Assembly (NCBI GenBank): GCA_024663395.1
Contig: JANFAH010000002.1
Span: 1,302,001 to 1,366,000 of the forward strand
From: Pisolithus tinctorius
Lineage: Eukaryota; Basidiomycota; Agaricomycetes; Boletales; Pisolithaceae
Direction of reading: 5' to 3'
DNA length: 64,000 nt
In this document: positions 48,362 to 58,733 of the stretch, piece after piece
Layout: the number at the start of each line of letters is the position of its first letter
How positions within the stretch are numbered: the first letter of the stretch is position 1
Program-made: the position numbers and the translations under genes
Notes under the pieces: generated by a model
The model's input: only the letters and a program-made list of their open reading frames with translations
The model's database searches: none
Told to the model about the DNA's origin: nothing

Positions 48362-50179
48362 TGTGAGTCAAAGTGAGGTTCAGTGGTGGAAACCAACCAA
48401 AACCAACACAAAAGACAAAAAGAGCGAGTGGTGGTGTGCCTATGTGGTACCTAGATGGTAGAACCTTTGATTTGGGAGGGTTTTTGCGAACTACAACACT
48501 CAAAGGCAAGTGCTGAGGGTTGGGGGTGCTCCTGATGAAGAGGGAGCAAGAATGCGATAGATTGTGATGGGGTAGGCTGCTGTCAGCCTACGGAAGGATG
48601 GATGGTGACTTAATTCGATGTCCTGAGCTGTACTGAGCTCAGGGAGGACTTGGAGTGAAGTAGATTGATGATAGATGGTAATAAGCGAAGTAGACGATAG
48701 CTAGACCCTTAATAAAGTCTCAACTATTGAAGCTGATGAATGATTTACTGAGAGATGATAAAATGCGAGCAAGAGGGGCTCTCTGATGTCTTTTTTTTTT
48801 TTTGCTATCTAAGTACAGTGATTTATATACAGTACAGGGGTGTTGCCTATGGAAAACAAGGTGCAAACACTTGGTAAGTGATTGGTAACTGGTGAGTAAG
48901 GAATGTAAGCGATGGGTAATCGTCTTAGGAAGCATTGGTAAGCATTGGTAAGGATAAGTAAGCCAAAAGGCAAAGAATCAGTAAGCAAGGTCAAAAGATT
49001 GGTAAGTATTGGCAATAAGTGAGTCAAAGACAGTCAGAATGTCAGAGTATGAGTCAAGTAATGTCAGGAACTGGGAAAGCGCACTGGAATCGCATTAGGG
49101 GGAGGCTGTGCATGTCACATCTCGAAGAGATCTCCTTTGGGCCAAAGTGGGATGACAGAGAGGCAGCGCTGATCTGATGCTGATATAGTACATCCAAAAG
49201 TGGACAGGGTGAGTCAGACGTCAACAGGGGTCAAGCTTTGGGGGTCTGTGGGGTGACAGGAGCATAGGGGATTGCAACTTTCCCCCCAAACCATCCTCTC
49301 AGTGAAGCAAATAGATACTTCATGAATGAGGCTCTGTTGGAGGAGAGGATGAAGGGGGAGTGTCTTCTGCTGTATCTTGCAACAAGGAGGCAAGATGTGC
49401 ATCATACTCATCATGGATGTGATCAGGGAGAGTGGAGAACAGTAGATTATACTGTAGCTGTCGCAATTTTGGGAGAATGATGGATGAGACTGGTATGAAG
49501 ACGTTGCAGGGAGCAGGGGGGAAGGATCCATATGCTTCTTGGACTGGAGAGACTGAAATGACCACATAAGACCTTTCCAAACAAATGGCAGACCTGAGGC
49601 GACCAAAGAATGTCCTCCTAGAGGTCATACTGACAAGAAGAACATGCTGTCCAAGCTGGATGGGCTGGGAGGGGGCAGACGAGGATGGGATGTACCAGGA
49701 TGGTTCAGGACGAAAGCTGGTAGGAACTCCTGGTAGCTATACATAGCCATGGTCCCTAGCAAAGGGGACAAGCGAAATGATTGATGTGGAGGCAGCCATA
49801 TCAGAAGAATTAGCGAAATGAGCATCTTTTGGAGGGAGTGCTGTAGAAATGTGTGGGGTGCGCAGATCCTTTCTAATTTTGGAAGGTAGGATTGCGTGGC
49901 TGAGCACGACAAGCGAGTGTGGGAATGGTTTCGGTATCTGCAGAAATGGTGGAGATATGTCGAAAACCGGAATGCCATACACGGGCGCTTAAGATTTTTT
50001 TAACCAGCGCTTAACTCACTTTCTCCTTTTCTTTTCTTTTGTCATTGACAACTCATTCTTGTGCGAGGGATGACTGCTGGCATTTCTGGCTGTCCTTCCT
50101 CACATGAGGGCTATGGTCTTCATCTCCATTCATCAGCTATGTCCATGTCCACCTCACCAAACACCTTTGGTGTGTGACA
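48362..50179 (-). mobile_element. LTR-like element, copy D (1818 bp, diverged)
   Basis: Ends match the family (plus strand TGTGAGTCAAAG...GTGTGTGACA). The 4-bp duplication is TCGG (48358-48361) versus TTGG (50180-50183), again one CpG transition. The internal ORF is broken in the middle: MAASTSIISLVPFARDHG near 49798, then TSRRTFFGRLRS from 49628. It is clearly more diverged than A to C and has a poly-T run near 48789. It is inserted at the 3' end of the minus-strand gene described at 50180-58946. Only 241 bases separate it from copy C; they hold no gene. Confidence 0.68.
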
Positions 50180-50646
50180 TTGGGTGAGGAGTCTCTTCTT
50201 ATCTTTTGCCGGTGCCTTGATGAAAGGTACTTGAGATGAAGGTGGATCATATCAATAACAGGCCAACAGTGCTTGTAGTCCTCCAGTCGCAGGAACTGTT
50301 GCCTGGCCTAAAATGAGTGAGTAAATTCCCTCCGGACACAATAAATAACCTACAATGCCTGTGACTTTCTGAACAGCCTTGAAATCCTGGTAGCTCCTGC
50401 TTTTCGTCGTATCGAGATACTTCACTGCAGTGTGGACGACTCGCTGCCAGGTCTTACCTTAGTTAATGAAGCACATTGTCAACAATGTACATACCTTGAG
50501 TTTATGCATCTCATCATCACTCCATTGCAAGTGCTCCTCAAGGTTGTATCCACCCCTTCCTGGGCGGCCTACCTTGCTGGGTGGTTTCTGAATTTCAGTG
50601 GTAAGCTCAATAGACTCGAGGCTGGTGAGTGAGGAGTCTGACAGTG

Positions 50647-51317
50647 TGTCATAACTGTGCGTTCGTCATAAGTCTTTGCTCACTCCGCATCCCTTTCCGC
50701 CGGTCATCCGCTCACTCTGCACCAACTCCGCCCAACTTCTGTTGGTTGCGAGCCATCTCCGCTCCGACTGCTGTCGGACTTGTGTTGCCCTCCTACCGGA
50801 CCGAGCGGTCCGTTCTCTGAGGGGTCATGTGACTACCTTCGCAGTCAGGTACTCCGCAGCGCGCTCACCGCGTGGTCCAGCGCCTGGACTGTTTCCTTTT
50901 CTGTATGTTCTGTGTTACCCGTTCGTATGTCCTCCGTCTACCCTTCATTCGTCGTCCAGGAAATTTTACTTGAAAACTTACGAGTCTCCGTATGTCAGTT
51001 CCGATTCCGATTACTGTACCTCCGTAGTAGTATAAAAACATGTACTGTACTCCGCTGTTCTTCAGTACGAATATCAACTTAGTTCCTACTCCCTCTGATT
51101 CCGTCTTCTGTCTGTCGGAGTTATCTCCGACTCTCTGTCTATACTCTCCCTCTGAAATACGAGGGCTGAGATCGTGCAAGGGGGTAGCGCACGAGCTAAA
51201 CCCGACGCCCTCACTCCGCTAGTCGGAGTTCTGTCCCTGTGTGTCGGACTTGCTTCCGAACCCCTCTCTAGACCTTATATAGCGTCGGAGTTGGTCGGAG
51301 TAGGCCCGGACTTGACA
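50647..51317 (+). repeat. 5' LTR of the gypsy element (671 bp)
   Basis: Begins TGTCATAACT, ends GACTTGACA. A TATA box (TATAAAAA) starts at 51031, and the likely transcript start is the AGTACG at 51064, 33 bases on. Compared with the 3' LTR it lacks 43 bases around 51215. It differs at six single sites that I found, each a C/T difference at a CpG. Confidence 0.95.
51031..51037 (+). promoter_or_regulatory. TATA box of the gypsy LTR
   Basis: TATAAAA within the 5' LTR. It lies 33 bases upstream of the 11-nt motif that matches the primer-binding region, which is the expected distance to a transcript start. Confidence 0.7.
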
Positions 51318-51319
51318 GT

Positions 51320-51330
51320 ATATTCGTACT
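51320..51330 (+). promoter_or_regulatory. Putative self-priming primer-binding site
   Basis: ATATTCGTACT starts 2 bases after the 5' LTR and is the exact reverse complement of AGTACGAATAT at 51064-51074, the presumed 5' end of the transcript. No tRNA-type site (starting TGG) is present next to the LTR. In Tf1/sushi-group elements the first 11 bases of the mRNA prime reverse transcription by pairing with such a site. Confidence 0.7.
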
Positions 51331-51378
51331 CGCACTTGTACGATCTCCTTTTCTGTCTTCCAAAAAACTTACACCATT

Positions 51379-52662
51379 ATGAGAACTTGAGCTCAATCCC
51401 AAAGAGAGGTCACCGAGAACCTCGCTGTAGCGCTAGCTAATCCGCGTCGACTCCCTTCCGTCGTTGAACAGTTCCAGTCTTTCTCCGCTCGATGCCGCTC
51501 TCGCGCTGGAGGCGAAAGCGCTTCGCAGGCTGGTCGCTCCGACCTCCACCCAACAACTTTCCATACTCTGTCCCCTCGTAACCGAGATGATGGACCCGAC
51601 CCCGACCCTGACTATCCTGATGGTGATCCCGATGGCGGGGGCAGCGGTGACGGGGATGTCCCCGAAGACCCGGCTGAGCCGCCAGAGGATCCCCTCGTAG
51701 CTCTTGCTAGAGCTGTCCATGCGCTTGCGCGGTCTAGTTCGCGCACTGGGGACTCCGCTCCGAAAACCAAGGTCCGCGAGCCTGACACCTTCGACGGCTC
51801 CGACCCTAAGAAACTCCGCGAGTTCCTCGTTCAATGCGAGCTAAACCTCCAAGACCGCCCTCGCGCATTCCGCTCCGACAGAGCAAAGGTTACCTTTGCT
51901 CAGTCTTATCTCAAGGGTATGGCTCTGGCTTGGTTCGAGCCAGATCTACTAAATCCCGACAACTATGACCGCCCGCTCTGGATGGACGACTATCATGAGT
52001 TCTTACAAGAGCTCACAGCTAATTTCGGTCCGCATGATGCCATAGCAGATGCCGTCCAACAACTCGAGAACCTTACCATGAAGGATGGTTCTCGAATTAC
52101 CAAATACGTCGTGGAGTTCAATCGCTGGGCTTCACAAGTCAAGGACTACGGTGTCGGTGCACTCTGCCACCGCTTCTATAGCGGACTTCCAGACCGCATC
52201 AAAGACGAGATTGCTCGCGTCGGTAAGCCTTCTACCCTCGCACAACTCCGTGAACTCGCCCAGACCATCGATGCACGCTACTGGGAGCGCAAAGCAGAAA
52301 TCTCGCGCACCACCAAGTCCGCCTCCGACAAGTCGCAGTCCTCAAACTCCGACAACAAAAGTAAATCGTCGTCCTCCGCCTCCGCTCCGAAGTCCGACGC
52401 CAAGGGCAAGGGCAAACAGAAAGACCCGCCCAAGCCCGACGCGTCCAAGTCCGATATCGCTCACCTTCTGGGCAAAGATGGCAAACTCACCTCCGCTGAA
52501 CGTCAGCGCAGGATGAAGAACAACCTCTGCCTCTTCTGTGGCGAGGCTGGCCATTCCGCCAAGGACTGTCCCAAGTCCACCTCTCGCGCAGCCAAAGCCC
52601 GTGCAGCTACGGCTGAAACTCCGCCTACTCCGCCTGCGGAGAAGGCAGAGTCAAAAAATTAG
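51379..52662 (+). CDS. gag: Gag of the gypsy element, with TGA at codon 4
   Basis: ATG 51379 is in the same frame as the long Gag ORF, but codon 4 is TGA (51388-51390). After it the frame is open to TAG at 52660-52662 (428 codons in all). The body has a retrotransposon Gag domain (PDTFDGSDPKKLREFLVQCE..., FAQSYLKGMALAWFEPDL, FGPHDAIADA, YSGLPDRIKDEIA). A Ser/Lys-rich linker and a CCHC zinc knuckle CLFCGEAGHSAKDC follow near the end. Gag forms the capsid and binds the RNA. The early TGA follows ACT and precedes GCT, so CGA to TGA is likely. Whether translation can start later is unknown: the next in-frame ATG (51919) would lose the N-terminal half. The end overlaps pol at a frameshift site. 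Confidence 0.85.
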
Positions 52663-52697
52663 TCCGCTCCTCCAGGGAGCTCGCACAGCCTGGAGGA
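52653..52697 (+). promoter_or_regulatory. -1 ribosomal frameshift site: slippery heptamer plus hairpin
   Basis: The heptamer A-AAA-AAT (52653-52659, in Gag phase) is followed directly by the gag stop TAG. Eight bases later a perfect 9-bp hairpin begins: TCCTCCAGG (52668-52676), a 12-base loop, CCTGGAGGA (52689-52697). Two more pairs are possible past a bulged A. Slipping back one base enters the pol frame, which is open from there. Confidence 0.8.
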
Positions 52698-55600
52698 AGC
52701 GTTGAACCCAACTGTGCGCAACCGGACATCCGACTCAACGTGTCCGCTCTTTCTAGTCCCAATTCTTTACTTCCGTCTGTAACTCTTCCGGATTATTCTG
52801 TCGATACTTTTTCTGCGTTGATCGATTCTGGTTCTTCCCATTGCTTTGTAGATCCGTCTGTAATTAAAAAATATGTCATTCCTGTTTCCTCCGTCTCTCC
52901 GCCAATTCCGCTCTGCTTGTTCGATGGTAGTACAAATGCTGTCATTTCTCAAGAAGTAGATCTTTCCCTCCGCTTTCCTTCCGGCGATGTCAATTCCGCT
53001 TCGTTTTATGTTACTCCGTTGGATTCTTCTTGTTCGCTGGTATTAGGACACAACTGGCTCACCCGCTTCAATCCGTCGATTGACTGGGTACTGGGCAGTA
53101 TATCGTTCAAACCACCGCTACAGGGAATGCCGACGCCCCAGGCGCCTTCGTCACCTTCCGTTGCGACCTCCGCTCCGGATCCGACACCCTCCGCTCCGTT
53201 TGCAGCACCGACTGCATCTCCGACCGACTCGCCGCGCTCCGCTCCGCTCGTCTCACTCATCAATGCTGCCGTGTATGTCAGAGCCTGTGCTCTCCCTGGC
53301 TCTAGACAGTTCCGCTTGCAGCTCTCCGCTGATGATGTGAAGCTTCATGCGTCCTCCGCTTCCTCACCGCCTCCTGACCTCTCTTCGGTTCCCCCTGAGT
53401 ATCACGAGTTTGCCGACGTCTTTAGCAAAGACAAGGCCACAGAACTTCCGCCACACCGCTCGTTCGATCTCAAGATCGACCTCGAGGAAGGAGCAACTCC
53501 GCCCATCGGTACAATCTACTCTCTTTCTCCGCCAGAGCTTGAAGCTCTCCGCACCTTCATTGACGAGCATCTTGGCTACGGTTTCATCAAGCAGTCCACC
53601 TCCGCTCACGGTGCCCCTGTCCTCTTCGTGAAGAAGAAGGACGGTTCACTCCGCCTCTGCGTTGATTATCGAGGACTCAATAAAATCACGAAAAAAGACC
53701 GCTATCCGCTGCCGCTCATCTCCGACCTACTCGACTCCCCAAGCCGCGCTAAAGTCTATACCAAGATCGACCTCCGCCATGCCTATCATCTAGTCCGCAT
53801 CGCAGACGGAGATGAATGGAAAACAGCATTCCGCACTCGTTATGGTTCTTACGAGTGGCGGGTAATGCCGTTCGGTCTGACTAATGCGCCTGCAGCCTTC
53901 CAGCGGTTTGTTAATAGCATCTTTGCAGACATGCTCGATGTCTGCGTCGTGGTATACCTCGATGACATCTTAATCTATTCGCAGGGTATGGAGTTGCATC
54001 GCGAACATGTAAAAGAGGTACTCCGCCGCCTTCGAAAGCATGGTCTTTATGCCAAGCCAGAGAAGTGCGAGTTTCACTCCGACTCCGTTGAGTACCTCGG
54101 TTATGTTCTTTCTCCCTCCGGTCTCACCATGTCCGCTGAGAAGGTTCAGGCAGTCCGCGACTGGCCTGAGCCGCGGAAGGTGCAAGACATCCAGTCTTTC
54201 CTTGGTTTTGCAAATTTCTATAGACGATTCATCAATAACTACTCCGACATCGTCGTTCCACTCACTCGCCTCACGCGAAAGGGTGCTCCTTGGAACTTTT
54301 CCGAGGAGTGCCGCTCCACTTTCCTCCGCCTGAAGGATGCCTTCAGCTCCGCTCCCATTCTTACTCATTGGGTCCCTGACGCTCCGCTTACAGTTGAAAC
54401 CGACGCCTCCGACTATGCCATTGCTGGCATTTTGTTGATCACCTGCTCCGACGGTGAACTCCGCCCGGTCGCTTTCTACTCTCGCACCATGACCGCGCCA
54501 GAACTCAACTATGATACCCACGACAAGGAGCTGTTGGCTATCTTCGAGGCCTTCCGCCATTGGCGGCATTACTTAGAAGGCTCCGCCTTACCTGTCGACG
54601 TGGTGACGGACCACAAAAACCTTGAGTACTTTTCCACCTCTAAGGTTCTCACCCGTCGACAGGCCCGCTGGTCGGAGTACCTTTCCCAGTTCAATCTTTC
54701 CATCCGCTTCCGACCTGGCCGCCTAGGAGCCAAACCCGACGCACTTACGCGACGTTGGGATGTCTACCCAAAAGGGGGGGATAGGGACTACGCGCAGGTA
54801 AATCCTCACAATCTCCGCCCTATGTTTACACAAGAGCAACTCGCGTCGTCCCTCCGTACCACCACCCTCATGGCACCTGTGCTCCGCGCCGCCATGGTCT
54901 TCGATGCTGAGTGCTTGCACTCTGACATCATCTCCGCCCTACCCTCCGATCCTGTCTCCGCCAGCCATCTCCCAACTCCGACTAAGCCTCGGTGGTCCTT
55001 GGACTCCGATGGTCTACTCCGCCTTGACGGTCGTATCTTTGTCCCTGACATTGATGACCTCCGCCTCCGAGTGCTTCGGTTCAAGCATGATCATCCTCTA
55101 GCAGGCCATTTCGGGCAAAACCGCACCTTAGAACTCGTCCGCAGGGACTACGTGTGGCCCAACCTCCGCTCCGACGTAAAGGAATACGTCAGGTCTTGCA
55201 CCGCCTGTGGACGGAGCAAAACTCCGCGTCACCGCCCTTATGGTCTACTGAAGCAACTCCCCGTTCCAGAGAGACCTTGGAACTCCATCTCCATGGACTT
55301 CATTGAACACCTCCCCAACTCCGATGGCTACTCCGCCATACTCGTGGTAGTGGACCGCCTCTCAAAGCAAGCGGTGTTCATCCCCACCCACGACTCCGTC
55401 ACCTCCGCCGAACTCGCTAAGCTCTTCCTGACCCATGTCTTCTCCAAGCACAGAGTACCAGCTAATGTCACCTCCGACAGAGGTCCTGAGTTTGTCTCGC
55501 ACTTCTTCCGCTCTCTAGGAAAGGCCCTTAATATGCATCTTCACTTCACTTCGGGTTACCACCCAGAAGGCGATGGCCAGACCGAGCGAACAAACCAGAC

Positions 55601-56378
55601 TCTCGAGCAGTACCTTCGTGTCTACTGTAACTACCAACAAGACAACTGGGCTGAGCTGTTACCTCTAGCGGAGTTCGCCTTCAACAACGCACCAAGTGCG
55701 ACAACTGGAGTTTCTCCCTTCTTCGCTAACAAGGGGTACCATCCAAACCTGTCTGTGGTCCCTGACCAGGACTTCACCTCTCCGAGGGCTCACGATTATG
55801 TTGTCGAGCTCTCCGCCCTTCATGACTTCCTCCGCTCCGAAATGTCCGCCGCTCAACAGCACTACCAGGGTCCAGCAGATGCTAGACGCATACCTCCGCC
55901 TGAGTTCAAGGTCGGAGAACAGGCCTACGTCAAAGCCAAGTACTTCCGCTCCACTCGTCCTTCGGAAAAACTCTCCGAAAAGTACTTAGGTCCGTTCACC
56001 ATCCTGGCCAGGCCAGGTACGCATTCTGTCACCCTTAAGCTCCCTGACTCTATGCGCTCGGTACATCCGGTCTTCCATGTCTCACAACTGGAAGCCGCAG
56101 CGGCTAACCCTTTCCCAAACCGACAACAACCTCCGCCTCCGCCAGTAGATGTCGATGGTGACCTTGAGTACGAAGTATCAGAGATACTCGACTCTAAGGT
56201 GGACCGCCGTCGCCGCCACTGTCAACTCTTGTATCTAGTCCGCTGGGCTGGTTACGAGAACACCGACGAAGAAACCTCTTGGTTGCTTGCAACTGAGCTA
56301 GATCACGCTTCCGACATAGTGTCCGCTTTCCATGAACGCTATCCACACAAACCTGGCCCGTATCAACCTCCGCCATAA
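52660..56378 (+). CDS. pol: Pol polyprotein with chromodomain (PR-RT-RH-IN)
   Basis: The frame is open from the frameshift site to TAA at 56376-56378. No suitable ATG lies near its start, so production by -1 frameshift is likely (a GTG occurs at 52740). Numbered from 52740: aspartic protease LIDSGSSH (Asp29), then a Pro/Ser-rich spacer, then reverse transcriptase with VVYLDDILIYS (YLDD at 406-409). RNase H (ETDASDYAIAGIL, YDTHDKELLAI) follows, then the integrase zinc finger (H...GHF...CTACG near 781-825) and integrase core (SMDFIEHLP, TSDRGPEFVS, GYHPEGDGQTERTNQ). A C-terminal chromodomain (YEVSEILDSK...LYLVRWAGY...TSWLL) lies near 1142-1200. Chromodomains of this class steer integration to marked chromatin. 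The ORF is intact. Confidence 0.93.
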
Positions 56379-56577
56379 TACTCCGCCTACATAAACTTCC
56401 TCCGCGGGCTAACTCCGCCTCTTACCGAACTACCTCAAGTACTTTAGAATTTTCTCCGCTTATCCGTTTCACTTCTCAGAGTCACAAGCAAAAACACAAG
56501 TCTATCTCGTAGTAGTACAAAATATACAGACTAAAGACAAAAAAAAAAAAAAAAAAAAAAAAGAAAACAAAACTACT
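56379..56577. other. Spacer with poly-A run between pol and the antisense gene
   Basis: After pol there are 200 bases without coding signs, with a run of more than 20 A at about 56540-56562. Both pol and the antisense gene end toward this spacer, so their terminators are probably here. Confidence 0.5.
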
Positions 56578-57826
56578 TTACTCTTCCATCGCTTGTTCTC
56601 CGCCACCCTCCTGTTCTTCACCGCCTTCCTGCTCTCCTTCGACTTCTTCCTCATTATCCCCCTCCGCACCTTCGTCTGCTTCCTCTCGCTGTTCCTCCGC
56701 CGCCTCTGACTGAGGCCTTTTCCAACCTCCTCCCGCGCGCTCGAGTTCAGCCAGTCTGGCTTCGCGCGCGTCTTCCCTTCTCCTCATCTCCGCCCACTCC
56801 GCCCATGCGCGGTACATCCCCCACTCGTCGGCAGTCCGCTCCGCTGCCTCCGCCATCCGCTCCGCTGCCTCTGCCATCCTCTCGAAGGCTGTCGCGGCCT
56901 TTTCATGTGCTGCCGCATACCTCTCTGCAGCCTGCAGCTGCCACTCCCACTCCCACTCCGTCCACCAGGAGGAGACCCCCGAGGGTCCCTCGAGCGGCGT
57001 CTCTGGCTCCTCCTCGTCCTCTCCGCCTGCCTCCCGCTCGTCGTCCGCTTCCTCCGTCTCCGTCGCTCTCTCCTTTCCCTTCCCTCGCATCCTCTTCTTC
57101 TTCTCTCCTCGGGAACTCCCCGTCCCTGCTCTCTTCCGCGAGGGCCCCGCCGCCGCCTCTTCCCGCATCCAGCTGCACGTCTTCTTTTTGTTATGGCAGG
57201 GCACACAGGCCCTGGTTTTGCCTTGTCCTGGCTCGCACTGGCCCGCCATCAGACTCGCTACGCAGCGAGTGCAGGGGGGCCGCCTGGTCGCGGTGACCAC
57301 CACAGAAGCCCCGGGCACCTTCTGGGCGGTGTTGACGTCGTACACCGCGCCGGTCAACCTGGAATAGAGTAAGGTCAAAAAATAATAAAAATAATAGGTC
57401 AGCTCCGCCTGGCTTGCAGTAATCTGCTACTCACCTCTGCGCGGCCTCGTCCCTCCTGGCCTGGGCTCTCTGCCTCTGCCTCTCCGCCTCTTCCTCTGCC
57501 GCCCTCTTCTGTCGAGCCTCCTCTTCCTCTGCCGCCCTTCTCCTCTGGGCCTCCTCTTCCGCTCTCTTCTTCCGCTCCGCCTCCAACCGCTCCTCCTCCG
57601 CCTTCCGCCTCTTGGCCTCCTCGCGCTTGGCCTTGCGCTCTGCCTCGCGCTCTCTCTCTCTCCGCTCGGCCTCCTCTCGTCGGCACGCCTTCTCCGCGGA
57701 CTTCTCTCGCTCGGTGTCGGTGGAGTCGTCGGTGAGGACGACCAGCTCTTCATCCGCAACTTGGGAGTAGTCGCGAACGTGGCCGGGGGTTGGCTGGGGG
57801 GTGTTGCTCTGGCGCTGGGAAGGCAT
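56578..57826 (-). CDS. Antisense accessory gene inside the gypsy element (zinc-cluster, coiled coil)
   Basis: Two exons on the minus strand, 57435-57826 (ATG at 57826) and 56578-57358, with a 76-base GTGAGT...CCAG intron in matching phase, give 390 residues. Residues about 50-130 are an R/E/A/K-rich probable coiled coil. Next is a six-cysteine cluster (CTRC...C...CVPCHNKKKTC, spacing 2-9-9-2-6) followed by W and basic residues, resembling a fungal zinc-cluster or GAG-like nucleic-acid-binding motif. An acidic spacer, a WWTEWEWEW patch, an EAAER-rich helix and an E/G-rich tail follow. It lies between pol and the 3' LTR, in reverse. Function is unknown. High G+C and low complexity mean some of the apparent order could be compositional, but the intron and cysteine pattern support a real gene. 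Confidence 0.6.
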
Positions 57827-58006
57827 GGTGATGGGGGAAAAGGACGAAGGTTCGGTACCCTAACACGTGTTTTTAAGCGGTACTTCGAACTCCGACGGAG
57901 CTCCGCCGCGGCTAAAGCCATCATCCTCGAGGCATCAAAATAATTTCAAATGATCAACTCGTGTTGATCTCGTCCCGTACATGTGGCCTTCAGGGGTTCA
58001 GGCCCT

Positions 58007-58016
58007 AAGGGGGGGG
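58007..58016 (+). promoter_or_regulatory. Polypurine tract
   Basis: AAGGGGGGGG lies 3 bases before the 3' LTR (58020). This is the expected primer site for plus-strand DNA synthesis. Confidence 0.7.
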
Positions 58017-58019
58017 CAC

Positions 58020-58733
58020 TGTCATAACCGTGCGTTCGTCATAAGTCTTTGCTCACTCCGCATCCCTTTCTGCCGGTCATCCGCTCACTCCGCACCAACT
58101 CCGCCCAACTTCTGTTGGTTGCGAGCCATCTCCGCTCCGACTGCTGTCGGACTTGTGTTGCCCTCCTACCGGACCGAGCGGTCCGTTCTCTGAGGGGTCA
58201 TGTGACTACCTTTGCAGTCAGGTACTCCGCAGCGCGCTCACCGTGTGGTCCAGCGCCTGGACTGTTTCCTTTTCTGTATGTTCTGTGTTACCCGTTCGTA
58301 TGTCCTCCGTCTACCCTTCATTCGTCGTCCAGGAAATTTTACTTGAAAACTTACGAGTCTCCGTATGTCAGTTCCGATTCCGATTACTGTACCTCCGTAG
58401 TAGTATAAAAACATGTACTGTACTCCGCTGTTCTTCAGTACGAATATCAACTTAGTTCCTACTCCCTCTGATTCCGTCTTCTGTCTGTCGGAGTTATCTC
58501 CGACTCTCTGTCTATACTCTCCCTCTGAAATACGAGGGCTGAGATCGTGCAAGGGGGTAGCGCACGAGCTAAACCCGACGCCCTCACTCCGCTCCGCCTT
58601 CGTCTCGGCGGACTTCGTTCCTGCCGACACTCCGCTAGTCGGAGTTCTGTCCCTGTGTGTCGGACTTGCTTCCGAACCCCTCTCTAGACCTTATATAGCG
58701 TTGGAGTTGGTCGGAGTAGGCCCGGACTTGACA
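58020..58733 (+). repeat. 3' LTR of the gypsy element (714 bp)
   Basis: Starts TGTCATAACC and ends GACTTGACA. It carries 43 bases absent from the 5' LTR (about 58588-58630), bordered by the 9-base direct repeat CACTCCGCT. It is otherwise the same apart from C/T changes at CpG. Confidence 0.95.

Larger units (their letters stand above)
50647..58733 (+). mobile_element. Ty3/gypsy chromovirus-type LTR retrotransposon, nearly complete (8087 bp)
   Basis: Two LTRs (50647-51317 and 58020-58733) flank gag, pol and an antisense gene. The element is bounded by a perfect 5-bp duplication CAGTG (50642-50646 and 58734-58738). Pol has the gypsy order protease, reverse transcriptase, RNase H, integrase, plus a C-terminal chromodomain, which defines chromoviruses. 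Pol is open throughout and gag has one early TGA, so the copy is young but possibly disabled. A related solo LTR lies at 34737-35552. Confidence 0.95.

Noticed and set aside
46282..50179. Copies C and D as the two LTRs of one element
   Set aside because: They are in the same orientation, but D is much more diverged, only 241 bases lie between them, and their flanks differ. Two separate insertions are simpler.
50676..51440. ORFs of 60-119 codons inside the gypsy LTR (also 58049-58739)
   Set aside because: They lie in LTR regulatory sequence and are repeated only because the LTR is repeated. No domain is present.
53970..54569. 199-codon minus-strand ORF within pol
   Set aside because: Shadow of the reverse transcriptase/RNase H coding region.
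56805..57372. Plus-strand ORFs opposite the antisense gene in the gypsy element, and several overlapping minus-strand ones
   Set aside because: G+C-rich low-complexity shadows (Pro/Leu/Ser or Arg runs). Only the phase-consistent two-exon model has an ordered cysteine motif.
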